64,000 nt of DNA from assembly GCF_022568775.1 (NCBI RefSeq), contig NZ_JAKZHW010000002.1, forward strand, positions 695,501-759,500. The letters run 5' to 3'. Each line of letters starts with the position of its first letter. The stretch's first letter is position 1. Below the pieces are notes generated by a model. The model made no database searches and was not told the DNA's origin. It saw only the letters and a program-made list of their open reading frames with translations. The position numbers and the translations under genes were made by a program. Positions 26,649-36,008 of the stretch are shown piece by piece. The DNA comes from Sphingomonas telluris. GTDB lineage: Bacteria > Pseudomonadota > Alphaproteobacteria > Sphingomonadales > Sphingomonadaceae.

Positions 26649-27596
26649 ATGGATCTTTATCAAACGCTCGGTATCCAGCGCGGCGCGAGCGAGGCCGAAA
26701 TCAAGAAGGCGTATCGCAGCCTTGCGAAGCAGCTTCATCCCGACCGCAACAAGGACAACCCGAACGCGGCCAAGCGCTTCTCCGAGGTCACGGCGGCTTA
26801 CGACCTGCTGTCCGACAAGGACAAGCGCGCGCAGTACGATCGCGGAGAGATCGACGAGCAGGGCCAACCGAAAATGCCCTTCGGCGCCGGTTTCGGCGGC
26901 GGAGGCGGGCCGCGTCCGGGCGCAGGGGGCGGCTTCGAGGGGTTCGAAGGCGGCTTCCCCGGCGGCGACACTGCGGATCTCAGCGACCTGTTCGAAGGCC
27001 TTTTCGGCGGTGCAACGGGGCGCCGTGGCGGCTCGGGGGGCTTCGGCGGCTTTCGTCAGCGTGCCCGCCCCCCGCAGAAGGGCGCTGACATCGCGTACCG
27101 GCTGACGGTGCCGTTCGTGGAGGCGGCAACGCTCAGGCCGCAGCGGATCACGCTCGCCGACGGCAAGACGATCGACCTCAAGCTTCCGAACGGTGTCGAG
27201 GACGGGACGAAGATCCGCCTGTCGGGCAAGGGCGAGCAGGGGCCGGGCGGCCCGGGCGACGCGATCGTCACCATCGCGATCGCGCCCCACCCTTTCTATC
27301 GGCGCGAGGGCAACGACATCCGCCTCGACCTACCCGTTACGCTCAAAGAGGCCGTTCTCGGCGGGAAGGTGAAGGTGCCGACGGCCGACGGGCCGGTCAT
27401 GCTGACGATCCCGAAGGGTAGCAGCTCAGGCAAGGTCCTGCGCCTGAAGGGCCGCGGATTCCACGACAAGAGCGGCAAGCGCGGCGACCAGCTCGTCTCG
27501 CTGGAAGTCGACCTGCCTGCCGGCGATGCGGAACTGCAGGAATTCGCCGAGAAATGGAGCGGCGGGGGCAACCCGCGCGCCGCACTTGGGGTTTAA
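26649..27596 (+). CDS. DnaJ-like co-chaperone (CbpA type, no zinc finger)
   Basis: Hsp70 partner of 315 residues. The J domain (about 1-70) carries HPD in LHPDRNKDNP. A Gly/Phe-rich linker follows (about 80-150). C-terminal substrate-binding domains I and II begin at GADIAYRLTVPFVEAATL and end in GDQLVSLEVDLP. The CxxCxGxG zinc fingers of DnaJ are absent. ATG 26649 is chosen because the upstream extension shares no J-domain sequence. Confidence 0.9.
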   Translation: MDLYQTLGIQRGASEAEIKKAYRSLAKQLHPDRNKDNPNAAKRFSEVTAAYDLLSDKDKRAQYDRGEIDEQGQPKMPFGAGFGGGGGPRPGAGGGFEGFEGGFPGGDTADLSDLFEGLFGGATGRRGGSGGFGGFRQRARPPQKGADIAYRLTVPFVEAATLRPQRITLADGKTIDLKLPNGVEDGTKIRLSGKGEQGPGGPGDAIVTIAIAPHPFYRREGNDIRLDLPVTLKEAVLGGKVKVPTADGPVMLTIPKGSSSGKVLRLKGRGFHDKSGKRGDQLVSLEVDLPAGDAELQEFAEKWSGGGNPRAALGV

Positions 27597-27621
27597 CAGC
27601 CTTAGGCTGTAGACCCACCCG

Positions 27622-28656
27622 ATGCAGGACCACTCGCCGCTAGCCCCTGAGGAACGTCGCAAGCGGGCGGCGAGCCTCCGCGCGGCATTCGGGCGAGACG
27701 TGGCGGAGAAGCTGCGGCCGCACACGCATCCGATCGAAGTCATGAAGCGCGTCGCCGTCGGCGTGTACAACGACGGCTTCATCCACGCCGGCAACCTTGC
27801 CTATCTGTCGCTGCTGGCGCTCTTCCCGTTCTTCATCCTCGCGGCGGCGGTCGCGCAGATTCTCGACCAATCCGACGCCGCGCATAAGACTGTCATAACC
27901 GTTCTTGCCCAATTGCCGCCCGCGGTCGCGGACGTGCTGCAGGAGCCGGTCCTGGAAGTTCTGACTGCCCGGACGGGGCCGCTGCTGTGGATAGGCGCCA
28001 TCGTCGCGCTGTGGACCGTCGGAAGCTTCATCGAGACGATCCGCGACATCTTGCGCCGCGCCTATGGCGTCCGGTTCTGCGCACCCTTCTGGGAGTATCG
28101 GCTGGCGTCGATGGCACTGATCGTCGGCGCCGTCATCCTGCTGCTGTTCGCACTGGCCGCGAGCGTGGTGCTGAGCTCCGTCCAGCGCGCCGTCGAAGCC
28201 TGGATCCCGCTTGCCCAAGACGTGTCCGACACGCTGGCGTTGTACCGCGTCATCCCCGCCGTCGCGCTCTACTGTACGATTTACTTCATCTTCTATTTGC
28301 TGACGCCCTTGCGATATCGCCGCCGCGGGTGCCGAAAATGGCCGGGCGCGCTCCTGATCACCTCCTGGTGGCTGCTGACTGCGGAATTACTTCCCAAGGC
28401 GATCGGTCTTCTGGGCGGCTACAGCCTCACCTACGGCAGCCTCGCCGGCGTGATGATCGTCCTCATTTTCTTTTACATGGTCGGCTTGGGCGTCGTGATG
28501 GGCGCAGAGTTGAACGCGGCGCTGGCGGAAGCCGGTGCGACGGCGCTAAAGGGCGAGATCTATTCCGGTCCGTACACGGACCAGCTGGACGTCGAAGAGC
28601 CCCAGCCGGGGGAGGATGTAGAGCGTATGCCTGAGAAAGAGGGACCGCAGCTTTGA
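27622..28656 (+). CDS. YihY/BrkB-family membrane protein
   Basis: This inner-membrane protein of 344 residues with six helices belongs to the YihY (formerly RNase BN) family: YNDGFIHAGNLAYLSLLALFPF is the first conserved block, and SLAGVMIVLIFFYMVGLGVVMGAEL is the last helix with the conserved Gly/Glu. Role unknown; it is not a nuclease. The stop overlaps the fabI TTG start by 4 nt. Confidence 0.9.
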   Translation: MQDHSPLAPEERRKRAASLRAAFGRDVAEKLRPHTHPIEVMKRVAVGVYNDGFIHAGNLAYLSLLALFPFFILAAAVAQILDQSDAAHKTVITVLAQLPPAVADVLQEPVLEVLTARTGPLLWIGAIVALWTVGSFIETIRDILRRAYGVRFCAPFWEYRLASMALIVGAVILLLFALAASVVLSSVQRAVEAWIPLAQDVSDTLALYRVIPAVALYCTIYFIFYLLTPLRYRRRGCRKWPGALLITSWWLLTAELLPKAIGLLGGYSLTYGSLAGVMIVLIFFYMVGLGVVMGAELNAALAEAGATALKGEIYSGPYTDQLDVEEPQPGEDVERMPEKEGPQL

Positions 28657-29456
28657 GCGGATTGATGAAGGGCAAGAGAGGCCTGATCATGGGCCTTGCG
28701 AACGACCGCTCGCTCGCGTGGGGCATTGCCCGTGCCTTGGGCGAGCAGGGCGCTGAGCTCGCCTTTTCCTATCAGGGTGAAGCGCTTGAGAAGCGCGTGC
28801 GGCCGCTCGCGCAGGAGCTGGGGTCGGAACTCCTGATCGATTGCGACGTGTCGGACATGAAGGCGCTCGACAAGGCATTCGAGGACCTGAAGGCCCAGTG
28901 GGAATCCCTGGACTTCGTCGTCCACGCCATCGGCTTTTCCGACAAGAACGAGCTTCGCGGAAAGTTCGTCGACACGACAGTCGACAATTTCCTGCTGACC
29001 ATGAACGTGTCCGTGTACAGCTTCATCGCCGTCGCCCAGCGCGCCCGCGCCATGATGAAGCCGGGCGGATCGCTCCTGACGCTCAGCTATTACGGTGCTG
29101 AGAAGGTCATTCCGCACTACAACGTAATGGGGGTCGCCAAGGCGGGACTCGAAACCAGCGTAAAATATCTCGCCGCGGACCTTGGGCCGGAAGGCATTCG
29201 GGTAAACGCCATCTCGGCGGGACCGATCAAGACGCTCGCCGCCAGCGGCATTGGCGACTTCCGCTACATTATGAAGTGGAACGAGTATAATTCGCCGCTT
29301 CGCCGCAACGTGACGATCGAGGATGTCGGCGGTGCCGGTCTGTACCTGCTGTCCGATCTGGCGAGCGGAGTGACCGGCGAAATCCACCACGTCGATGCCG
29401 GCTACAACGTTGTTGGGATGAAAGCCGAGGACGCGCCTGATATAGCGACAGTGTGA
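28653..29456 (+). CDS. fabI: Enoyl-[acyl-carrier-protein] reductase (NADH)
   Basis: Last step of each fatty-acid elongation cycle. The 267 residues show GLANDRSLAWGIARAL as cofactor motif and the Y-x6-K pair in HYNVMGVAKAGLE, the FabI arrangement rather than Y-x3-K. SPLRRNVTIEDVGGAGLYLLSD is the conserved C-terminal end. TTG 28653 overlaps the yihY stop; ATG 28665 is an alternative start four codons on. Confidence 0.94.
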   Translation: MSGLMKGKRGLIMGLANDRSLAWGIARALGEQGAELAFSYQGEALEKRVRPLAQELGSELLIDCDVSDMKALDKAFEDLKAQWESLDFVVHAIGFSDKNELRGKFVDTTVDNFLLTMNVSVYSFIAVAQRARAMMKPGGSLLTLSYYGAEKVIPHYNVMGVAKAGLETSVKYLAADLGPEGIRVNAISAGPIKTLAASGIGDFRYIMKWNEYNSPLRRNVTIEDVGGAGLYLLSDLASGVTGEIHHVDAGYNVVGMKAEDAPDIATV

Positions 29457-29887
29457 GCGCCGAGTCCGCCAATGACTTCGACAACATCCTCAGCGCTTCC
29501 GAGCGCTGGATGGGAGCCTGGCGGGACAAGAACCGCAGGGCACTCGAAAGCGTGATGGCGGTCGATTACTCGCTCGTAGTGGCGACGGCGCCTCATTATC
29601 ACTTCGACCGGGAAACCTGGATCGAACTCGCACTCGGCTCGTACACCTGCACCCGCTTCTCGTACGAGCACGTGCAGTTTCACCGGTTAAGTAGCGACAT
29701 CGTGGCAATGTCGTCGGTTGCCGACCAGGATGCCTCCCTGGGGCGGGAAGACCGGTCGGGGCGCTTCTTCCTCACCGACATCTGGCGGCGTAGCGGTCAG
29801 GGCTGGCAGGTTTGCGCCCGCTATTCCGCACCGCCTTCGGAAGTGGATCGCACCATCACTTACATGGTCGGTGCCGAGCGGACCTGA
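29453..29887 (+). CDS. SnoaL/DUF4440-like protein
   Basis: This 144-residue cytosolic NTF2-like protein has a GTG start overlapping the fabI stop. LSASERWMGAWRDKNRRALESVMAVDYSLVV is the N-terminal helix pair and first strands; GRFFLTDIWRRSGQGWQVCARYS is the C-terminal sheet. No signal peptide, in contrast to the gene at 22508. Function unknown. Confidence 0.78.
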   Translation: MSAESANDFDNILSASERWMGAWRDKNRRALESVMAVDYSLVVATAPHYHFDRETWIELALGSYTCTRFSYEHVQFHRLSSDIVAMSSVADQDASLGREDRSGRFFLTDIWRRSGQGWQVCARYSAPPSEVDRTITYMVGAERT

Positions 29888-30159
29888 TGACGATCGCCCG
29901 GGACGTCAGCGTCAGCGGCCGGGTGCAGGGCGTCTTCTTCCGTGGCTGGACTCAGGAGCAGGCCGAGCGGCTCGGCGTGACCGGTTGGGTCCGCAACTGT
30001 CCGGACGGGTCCGTCGAAGCCCATCTCGAAGGCGAAGAGGGAGCCGTGAACTGGCTCGTTGATTTGATCGGCGATGGGCCCGCGAGCGCGCGCGTCGCGA
30101 ACGTCCGGGTGCGCGAGGCCGAAGTCGAAGGACTGGAGGGCTTCGAAGTCCGCCGCTAG
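29887..30159 (+). CDS. acyP: Acylphosphatase
   Basis: Hydrolyses carboxyl-phosphate bonds. The 90 residues contain the active-site loop [20 protein letters not shown], with the conserved Arg, and the Asn in [17 protein letters not shown]. The ATG overlaps the previous stop by 1 nt and the 3' end overlaps the convergent purA by 4 nt. Confidence 0.93.
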   Translation: MTIARDVSVSGRVQGVFFRGWTQEQAERLGVTGWVRNCPDGSVEAHLEGEEGAVNWLVDLIGDGPASARVANVRVREAEVEGLEGFEVRR

Positions 30160-31445
30160 CCCGCGAACGGATCGCGCACGAGGATCGTGTCGTCGCGTTC
30201 CGGCGACGTCGAAACAAGAGTCACCGGGCAGCGGATCAGCTCTTCGATGCGGCGGACATATTTGATTGCCCGGGCCGGCAGGTCGGCCCAGCTACGCGCG
30301 CCGCGCGTCGAGCCCGGCCAGCCCTCGATCTCCTCGTAAACGGGCTCGACCCGCGCCTGGTCCGTGGCGTGCGGCGGAAGATAATCAAACTCTTCGCCGT
30401 CGATGCGGTAGCCGGTGCAGATCTTGACCGTCTCGAAGCCGTCGAGAACGTCGAGCTTGGTCAGCGCGACGCCGGTCACCCCGCTGACGGCCACGGACTG
30501 GCGAACGAGCACGGCGTCGAACCAGCCGCAGCGACGGCGGCGGCCGGTCACGGTGCCGAACTCATGGCCGCGCTCGCCGAGCCGCTGTCCGACCTCGTCT
30601 TCGAGCTCGGTGGGGAAGGGGCCGGAGCCGACGCGCGTCGTGTAGGCCTTCACGATCCCTAGGACGAAGCCGGCGGCGGACGGACCCATACCCGTGCCCG
30701 GACCGACCGCGCCCGCGACCGTGTTGGACGAGGTGACGAATGGATAGGTGCCGTGGTCGACGTCGAGCAGCACGCCCTGCGCCCCTTCGAAGAGAACGCG
30801 CTTCCCGCGGCGGAACGCGGCGTCGAGATCGCGCCACACCGGCTTGGCGAAGGGCAGGACGAACTCGGCAATTTCGGCGAGGTCGTTGCGCAGCCGCTCG
30901 CGATCGACCGGCGGCTCCCCGAAGCCGGCGCGAAGTGCATCGTGGTGCGCGCATAGGCGGTCGAGAAGCGGGTCGAGGTCGTCGAGATGCGCGAGGTCGC
31001 ATACGCGGATGGCGCGGCGGCCGACCTTGTCTTCATAGGCAGGACCGATGCCGCGGCGGGTGGTGCCAATCTTGCCGGCGCCGCTCGCATCCTCGCGCAA
31101 CGCATCGAGATCGCGGTGGATGGGAAGGATGAGTGGGCAGGTCTCTGCGAGCATCAAGATTTCCGGCGTGACCTTCACGCCCTGGCCCTGGATACGCTCG
31201 ATCTCGCTCTTGAGCGCCCAGGGATCGAGGACGACCCCATTGCCGATCACCGATGGCGTACCGGTGACGATGCCCGACGGAAGCAGCGAAAGCTTGTAGG
31301 TCTCGCCGCCGACGACGAGCGTGTGTCCGGCGTTGTGCCCACCCTGAAAGCGGACGACCATGTCGGCGCGGCTGGCAAGCCAGTCGACGATCTTTCCTTT
31401 GCCCTCGTCGCCCCATTGCGCGCCGATGACCGTGACGTTGCCCAA
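30156..31445 (-). CDS. purA: Adenylosuccinate synthetase
   Basis: GTP-dependent step from IMP towards AMP. The 429 residues begin with [20 protein letters not shown] (GTP/IMP site) and contain [10 protein letters not shown], the catalytic His region, [20 protein letters not shown] and the C-terminal base-binding segment [20 protein letters not shown]. Complete and standard. Confidence 0.96.
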   Translation of the reverse strand: MGNVTVIGAQWGDEGKGKIVDWLASRADMVVRFQGGHNAGHTLVVGGETYKLSLLPSGIVTGTPSVIGNGVVLDPWALKSEIERIQGQGVKVTPEILMLAETCPLILPIHRDLDALREDASGAGKIGTTRRGIGPAYEDKVGRRAIRVCDLAHLDDLDPLLDRLCAHHDALRAGFGEPPVDRERLRNDLAEIAEFVLPFAKPVWRDLDAAFRRGKRVLFEGAQGVLLDVDHGTYPFVTSSNTVAGAVGPGTGMGPSAAGFVLGIVKAYTTRVGSGPFPTELEDEVGQRLGERGHEFGTVTGRRRRCGWFDAVLVRQSVAVSGVTGVALTKLDVLDGFETVKICTGYRIDGEEFDYLPPHATDQARVEPVYEEIEGWPGSTRGARSWADLPARAIKYVRRIEELIRCPVTLVSTSPERDDTILVRDPFAG

Positions 31446-31552
31446 GTCGAATTCCTTTTTGAGGCCCCGGCGCTCCTAGGGACCCATCGCCGATGCGTCC
31501 AGCCGTTGGAACGGGTGCGGCTGGGGTCCGTTCGGCGTACAAGGAAGCAGCC

Positions 31553-32227
31553 ATGAAGCCGATGACCGAGCAGCACCTGGCCTTGTTCCGCAGGCATATG
31601 GTCGAGATCATCGAGATGCATTTCGACCTCTCCGGCGAGGAGATCGGCACTGACGAGCCCGATCCGCAGCTTCGCCGCGCCTTGATGGACGTCCCGCGGC
31701 ACCTCTTCGTGCCTCAAAGCCTGATGCTGATGGCATATCAGGACACGCCGCTGCCGATCGGCTTCGACAAGACGATATCGCAGCCCTTCATCGGCGCGCT
31801 GATGCTCGAGCTGCTGGACCTTCAACCCGGGGCTCGAGTCCTCGAGATCGGGACCGGCTTTGGCTACCAAGCCGCGGTCATGGCGGACATGGGGGCAAAG
31901 GTATTCAGCGTCGAGGTCGTCGAAGAGTTCGCGGAAGCCGCCAAGACACGCTTCGCGGCCCTCGGCTACGACGTCGAAGTCAGAGTGGGAGACGGTTCGC
32001 GGGGCTGGGCCGACCACGCGCCCTTCGACAGAATCCTCGTGACCGCGGCGGCGCGGGAAGTGCCGCTGGCCCTGATCGAGCAGCTTGGCCCCGGCAGCAG
32101 GATCGTCATCCCTCTAGGCGGTGACGACGTTCAGCAGCTGAGCGTCGTGGAGAAATCCGCGGGTGGCGAGATTGAGACGCGGCAGATCATGCCGGTGCGA
32201 TTCACCCAGCTCGAGGAAATTGCCTGA
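31553..32227 (+). CDS. pcm: Protein-L-isoaspartate O-methyltransferase
   Basis: SAM-dependent repair methyltransferase for isoaspartyl residues. From ATG 31553, which has AAGGAAGC upstream, it is 224 residues. The SAM site is VLEIGTGFGYQAAVMADMG; VPRHLFVPQSLMLMAYQDTPLPIG and DKTISQPFIGALMLELL are the family-specific substrate region. The frame opens upstream to 31493 without added similarity. Confidence 0.9.
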   Translation: MKPMTEQHLALFRRHMVEIIEMHFDLSGEEIGTDEPDPQLRRALMDVPRHLFVPQSLMLMAYQDTPLPIGFDKTISQPFIGALMLELLDLQPGARVLEIGTGFGYQAAVMADMGAKVFSVEVVEEFAEAAKTRFAALGYDVEVRVGDGSRGWADHAPFDRILVTAAAREVPLALIEQLGPGSRIVIPLGGDDVQQLSVVEKSAGGEIETRQIMPVRFTQLEEIA

Positions 32228-32233
32228 ACGCGA

Positions 32234-32749
32234 TCAGCCAAACGACAAGTCGGCGAACTGGAAAGAGCCCGTCGAACAGGTCAGCGCGACGGTCGGGTTG
32301 CCCCGCATCATCTGCTCGACCGTGACGCTCTGATCGCCGGCAGTCACCCGCACCTCGTTCTTCAGCAGATCGATCCGGAATGAGATCGGCTGGTCGAGCG
32401 AGATCGTCCCGAGTTCGGCAAACTCCTCCTCCGACCCGGTGCCGTTACGCACACGGACGAGCACCTTCTTCGAATCCGGTCGCTCGGGCGTCAGCTGCAA
32501 CGCCACGAAGTCCTTCTTCGTCGAGACCCGAACCGTGGCCGTGGGAAGCACCTTGGAGTCGGTGCCAAGCTGCTTCACCTGCACGTTTCCGGAGATGGCG
32601 GGATTCCCGCCACCTGTCGCATGGGTCATCTGCGAAAAGGCGCCGCCGGCAGCGGTGCAATCGTAGGTCGTCGTCTTTGCGCTAAGGCCGCTGCTTGCCG
32701 CGAACAGGACCGTTGCAGCGGCCGCGAGGCTGAAACCACGAGCGTTCAT
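32234..32749 (-). CDS. Exported hypothetical protein
   Basis: This 171-residue protein has a signal peptide (FSLAAAATVLFAASSGLSA) and a beta-rich mature region that includes two well-separated Cys (YDCTAAGG and LTCSTGSF). The ATG at 32749 is chosen because the residues before it are unrelated to a signal. I do not recognise the family. Convergent with pcm, 6 bp apart. Confidence 0.7.
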   Translation of the reverse strand: MNARGFSLAAAATVLFAASSGLSAKTTTYDCTAAGGAFSQMTHATGGGNPAISGNVQVKQLGTDSKVLPTATVRVSTKKDFVALQLTPERPDSKKVLVRVRNGTGSEEEFAELGTISLDQPISFRIDLLKNEVRVTAGDQSVTVEQMMRGNPTVALTCSTGSFQFADLSFG

Positions 32750-32811
32750 CGTACGCCTCCCTCGTGAAGCACTCAGAGTGGCACCAGCGCTCAGGGCGAG
32801 CAAGAGCAAAT

Positions 32812-32837
32812 GGCCGCCGGAGCATCCTCCGGCGGCC
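32812..32837 (-). terminator. Terminator of the serC-serA unit
   Basis: A perfect 11-bp stem GGCCGCCGGAG/CTCCGGCGGCC with a 4-nt loop lies 40 bp after the serA stop. On the minus strand it is followed by ATTTGCTCTTG, a short T-rich stretch. Confidence 0.6.
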
Positions 32838-32876
32838 GTAAACTTGAGCACTTAACTTGCGATCGCCGCTCTGTCG

Positions 32877-34460
32877 TCAGAACTTCAGCGCGCGCACGAG
32901 CTTCACGCCCGGGAGCGCCTCGACCTTCGCGATAACGTCGGAGTTCACCGGCTCGTCGACGGACAGGAGCAAGACGGCCTCGCCGCCTGCCTCGACCCGC
33001 CCGAGGTGGAAGGTGCCGATGTTGATCCCGGCTTCGCCCAAGGCGGTTCCGAGGCGGCCGATGAACCCCGGCGCGTCCTCGTTCACCACGTAGAGCATGT
33101 CGCCGACGAGATCGGCTTCTACCTTGATTCCGAACAACTCGACCAGGCGCGGAGCGGAGTTGCCGAACAGCGTTCCGGCGACCGTACGCGGGCCGGTCTT
33201 GGTCTCGGCCGTGACGCGCAGCAGCGTGTGATAATCGCCTTCACGATCGTGCCGGACTTCGCGCACATCGAGCCCGCGCTCCTTCGCCAGGAACGGCGCG
33301 TTGACCATGTTCACCGTGTCGGAATGGACGCGCATGAATCCCGCCAGCACGGCGCCGGTGATCGGCTTCATGTTCAGTTCCGCCGCAGCGCCCTCGGTCT
33401 CGATGGACAGGCCGGCGATGTTGCCGTGTGAGAGCTGCCCGACAAGGCTGCCCAGCTTTTCCGCAAGCGCCATGTACGGCTTCAGGCGCGGCGCCTCTTC
33501 GGCGGACAGCGAGGGCATGTTGATCGCGTTCGTCACGCCACCGAGCAGGAGATAATCGCTCATCTGTTCCGCGACCTGGATCGCGACGTTCACCTGCGCT
33601 TCGTTCGTGGAAGCACCGAGGTGCGGCGTCGAGATGAAGTTCGGGGTCCCAAACAACGGGGAGTCCTTCGCGGGCTCCGTCTCGAACACGTCGAGCGCCG
33701 CGCCGCCGATGTGCCCGGACTCCAGTCCATCCTTCAGTGCAGATTCGTCGATCAATCCGCCGCGCGCGCAATTGACGATGCGCACACCCGGCTTGGCCTT
33801 CGCCAGATTTTCGCGACTGAGGATGTTGCGCGTCTGGTCCGTCAGGGGGGTGTGTAAGGTGATGAAATCGGCACGGCGCAGAAGCTCGTCCAATTCCACC
33901 TTTTCGATCCCAAGCTCGATCGCTCGCTCCGGCGTCAGGAAAGGATCGTAAGCGACGACCTTCATGCGAAGGCCGAGCGCGCGGCTGGCGACGATCGATC
34001 CGATGTTGCCGGCGCCGATCAGCCCGAGCGTCTTGCCCGTCACCTCGACGCCCATGAAGCGGTTCTTTTCCCACTTGCCGGCCTGCGTCGAAGCGTCCGC
34101 TTCCGGCAGCTGGCGGGCAAGCGCGAACATGAGCGCGATCGCATGTTCGGCAGTCGTGATCGAGTTGCCGAAGGGCGTGTTCATCACGACGACGCCGCGG
34201 GCCGTTGCGGAGGGGATGTCGACATTGTCGACGCCGATCCCCGCGCGCCCGACGACCTTAAGGTTCGCCGCTGCGTCCAGGATCTCCTTGGTCACCTTCG
34301 TCGACGAGCGGATGGCGAGGCCGTCATAGTCGCCGATGATCGCCTTCAATTCATCGGGGGTCTTACCGGTGATCTCGTCGACGTGGATGCCGCGATCGCG
34401 GAAGATCGCTGCCGCCGTCGGATCCATCTTGTCCGAGATGAGCACTTTGGGTTGGGTCAT
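32877..34460 (-). CDS. serA: D-3-phosphoglycerate dehydrogenase
   Basis: First step of serine synthesis. The 527-residue long form begins KVLISDKMDPTAAAIF. The NAD motif is TLGLIGAGNIGSIVA, with catalytic Arg and Glu in RIVNCARGGLIDESAL and the His in FISTPHLGAST. An allosteric-substrate-binding domain (about 320-440) and a C-terminal ACT domain (EDAPGFIGRLGTALGEAGIN) follow. ATG 34460 has AAGGAAACACA upstream. serC lies just upstream with the same orientation. Confidence 0.95.
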   Translation of the reverse strand: MTQPKVLISDKMDPTAAAIFRDRGIHVDEITGKTPDELKAIIGDYDGLAIRSSTKVTKEILDAAANLKVVGRAGIGVDNVDIPSATARGVVVMNTPFGNSITTAEHAIALMFALARQLPEADASTQAGKWEKNRFMGVEVTGKTLGLIGAGNIGSIVASRALGLRMKVVAYDPFLTPERAIELGIEKVELDELLRRADFITLHTPLTDQTRNILSRENLAKAKPGVRIVNCARGGLIDESALKDGLESGHIGGAALDVFETEPAKDSPLFGTPNFISTPHLGASTNEAQVNVAIQVAEQMSDYLLLGGVTNAINMPSLSAEEAPRLKPYMALAEKLGSLVGQLSHGNIAGLSIETEGAAAELNMKPITGAVLAGFMRVHSDTVNMVNAPFLAKERGLDVREVRHDREGDYHTLLRVTAETKTGPRTVAGTLFGNSAPRLVELFGIKVEADLVGDMLYVVNEDAPGFIGRLGTALGEAGINIGTFHLGRVEAGGEAVLLLSVDEPVNSDVIAKVEALPGVKLVRALKF

Positions 34461-34474
34461 TGTGTTTCCTTGCG

Positions 34475-34538
34475 GGGTGCCTGCGCACGCAGGAACCCGT
34501 CTCTTGTGATTGGGCTGGGCTCCCTGCTTCGCAGGAGC
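34475..34538. repeat. Two adjacent palindromes in the serC-serA gap
   Basis: Hairpin 1 at 34475-34498 pairs GGGT-G-CCTGCG with CGCAGG-A-ACCC over a 2-nt loop. Hairpin 2 at 34519-34538 pairs GCTCCCTGC with GCAGGAGC around TTC. Both carry a CTGCG or CTGC core. Similar GCTCCTGC...GCAGGAGC elements are dispersed between genes in sphingomonads as I recall; they could also influence serA expression. Confidence 0.5.
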
Positions 34539-34545
34539 GCGACTG

Positions 34546-35700
34546 TTAAGCTGAGCGCACTTCCTCGTAGGCCCAGTCGAGCCAGGGCCCGAGCGCCTCG
34601 ATGTCGGACGTGTCCACCGTTGCCCCGCACCAGATGCGGAGGCCCGGGGGAGCATCGCGGTAGCCGGCGATGTCGAACGCCGCGCCTTCCTTCTCGAGCA
34701 GGCCTGCGAAGGCCTTGATGAAGTCGGCATCCGCGCCTTCGATCGTCAGGCAGACGGAGGTCGTCGAGCGGCTTGCCGGGTCGGTCGCAAGATGGTTCAG
34801 CCAGCTGCGCTCCTGCACGATCCGGTCGAGCGCCGCGGCATTGGCGTCGGAGCGCTGCTGAAGCGCCTTCGCGCCGCCGATCGACTTCGCCCATTCCAGC
34901 GCCCAGATGGCGTCCTCGACCGCGAGCATCGACGGCGTGTTGATCGTTTCGCCCTTGAAGATGCCCTCGGTCAGCTTGCCCTTGGAAACGAGCCGGAAGA
35001 CCTTCGGAAGCGGCCTGTCGGGCGTGAAGCTTTCCAGCCGTTCCACGGCGCGCGGGCCGAGGATCAGGACGCCGTGGCCGCCTTCGCCGCCCAGCACCTT
35101 CTGCCAGGAGAAGGTCGCCACATCGATCTTCTCCCACGGAAGATGATAGGCGAACACTGCACTCGTCGCGTCGGCGAAGCTCAAACCCTCGCGATCGTCG
35201 GCAATCCAGTCGCCGTCGGGAACGCGCACGCCCGAGGTCGTCCCGTTCCAGGTGAAGAGGACGTCGTTCGACCAGTCGACCGCGTCCAGGTCCGGAAGCT
35301 CGCCATAGTCCGCCCGGATGATCGTCGGATCGAGTTGAAGCTGCTTGGCGACGTCGGTCACCCAGCCTTCGCCGAAGCTCTCCCAAGCGAGCGTGGTAAC
35401 GGGGCGGGCGCCGAGCATCGCCCACATCGCCATTTCGAAGGCGCCCGTGTCGGATCCAGGGACGATGCCGATGCGATGCGTGTCGGGCAGGCCGAGCAGC
35501 TCGCGCATCAGGTCGATGCAATATTGGAGGCGCGACTTGCCGATCTTGGCGCGGTGCGAGCGTCCAAGCGATTCGGTGGCGATCTTGGATGGGTCCCAGC
35601 CTGGCGGCTTGGCGCAGGGTCCGGACGAAAAGAACGGACGGGCGGGGCGGGTAGTCGGCTTTGGCCGGCGCAACAGCGCGCCTGCTTCTTGGTCTTGCAA
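34546..35700 (-). CDS. serC: Phosphoserine aminotransferase
   Basis: PLP enzyme, second step of serine synthesis. From TTG 35700 it is 384 residues, of the alphaproteobacterial type. ARPFFSSGPCAKPPGWDPSKI is the N-terminal signature; IGIVPGSDTGAFEMAMWAML and the PLP-lysine region ATFSWQKVLGGEGGHGVL follow. I chose the TTG because GAGGAG lies just upstream; GTG 35715 is an alternative and no ATG is suitable. It pairs with serA as an operon. Confidence 0.9.
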   Translation of the reverse strand: MQDQEAGALLRRPKPTTRPARPFFSSGPCAKPPGWDPSKIATESLGRSHRAKIGKSRLQYCIDLMRELLGLPDTHRIGIVPGSDTGAFEMAMWAMLGARPVTTLAWESFGEGWVTDVAKQLQLDPTIIRADYGELPDLDAVDWSNDVLFTWNGTTSGVRVPDGDWIADDREGLSFADATSAVFAYHLPWEKIDVATFSWQKVLGGEGGHGVLILGPRAVERLESFTPDRPLPKVFRLVSKGKLTEGIFKGETINTPSMLAVEDAIWALEWAKSIGGAKALQQRSDANAAALDRIVQERSWLNHLATDPASRSTTSVCLTIEGADADFIKAFAGLLEKEGAAFDIAGYRDAPPGLRIWCGATVDTSDIEALGPWLDWAYEEVRSA

Positions 35701-36008
35701 TGTAACTCTCCTCACAGAGAGCGCGCGCCGCGTTGGGACGGCGTGGCCCGCGGACGGTTCTAGCGGCGAATGTGGCGGCCGCAAGGCAGAGCCGAATCTC
35801 TTACTGTTCAGCGCACAAGACCGATTCGGACCCGTTACGCTTTCGCCCATTCGGCGCGAATCGCACGGTTCACCGCGTTGAGCGGACGGCTCATCCCGGT
35901 AAGCGGAACTGAAGGTTGAATTCATTAACCCCCCCGGGACAGTCTCCCTCTCGCCAGCGGATGAGGGCAAGTTCGCGGGCATGTGGGGCTGGGGAGCTCC
36001 TTAAATCG
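35701..36008. promoter_or_regulatory. Intergenic leader of serC and promoter region of the M23 gene
   Basis: No gene. On the minus strand, immediately before serC, CTCTC and GAGAG can pair around TGTGAG and mask the GAGGAG ribosome site; upstream, CGCCG and CGGCG can form a second hairpin. A serC leader RNA motif is described for alphaproteobacteria, but I cannot confirm that this is it. A 7-bp dyad CCGAATC/GATTCGG lies at 35792-35829. Confidence 0.35.
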
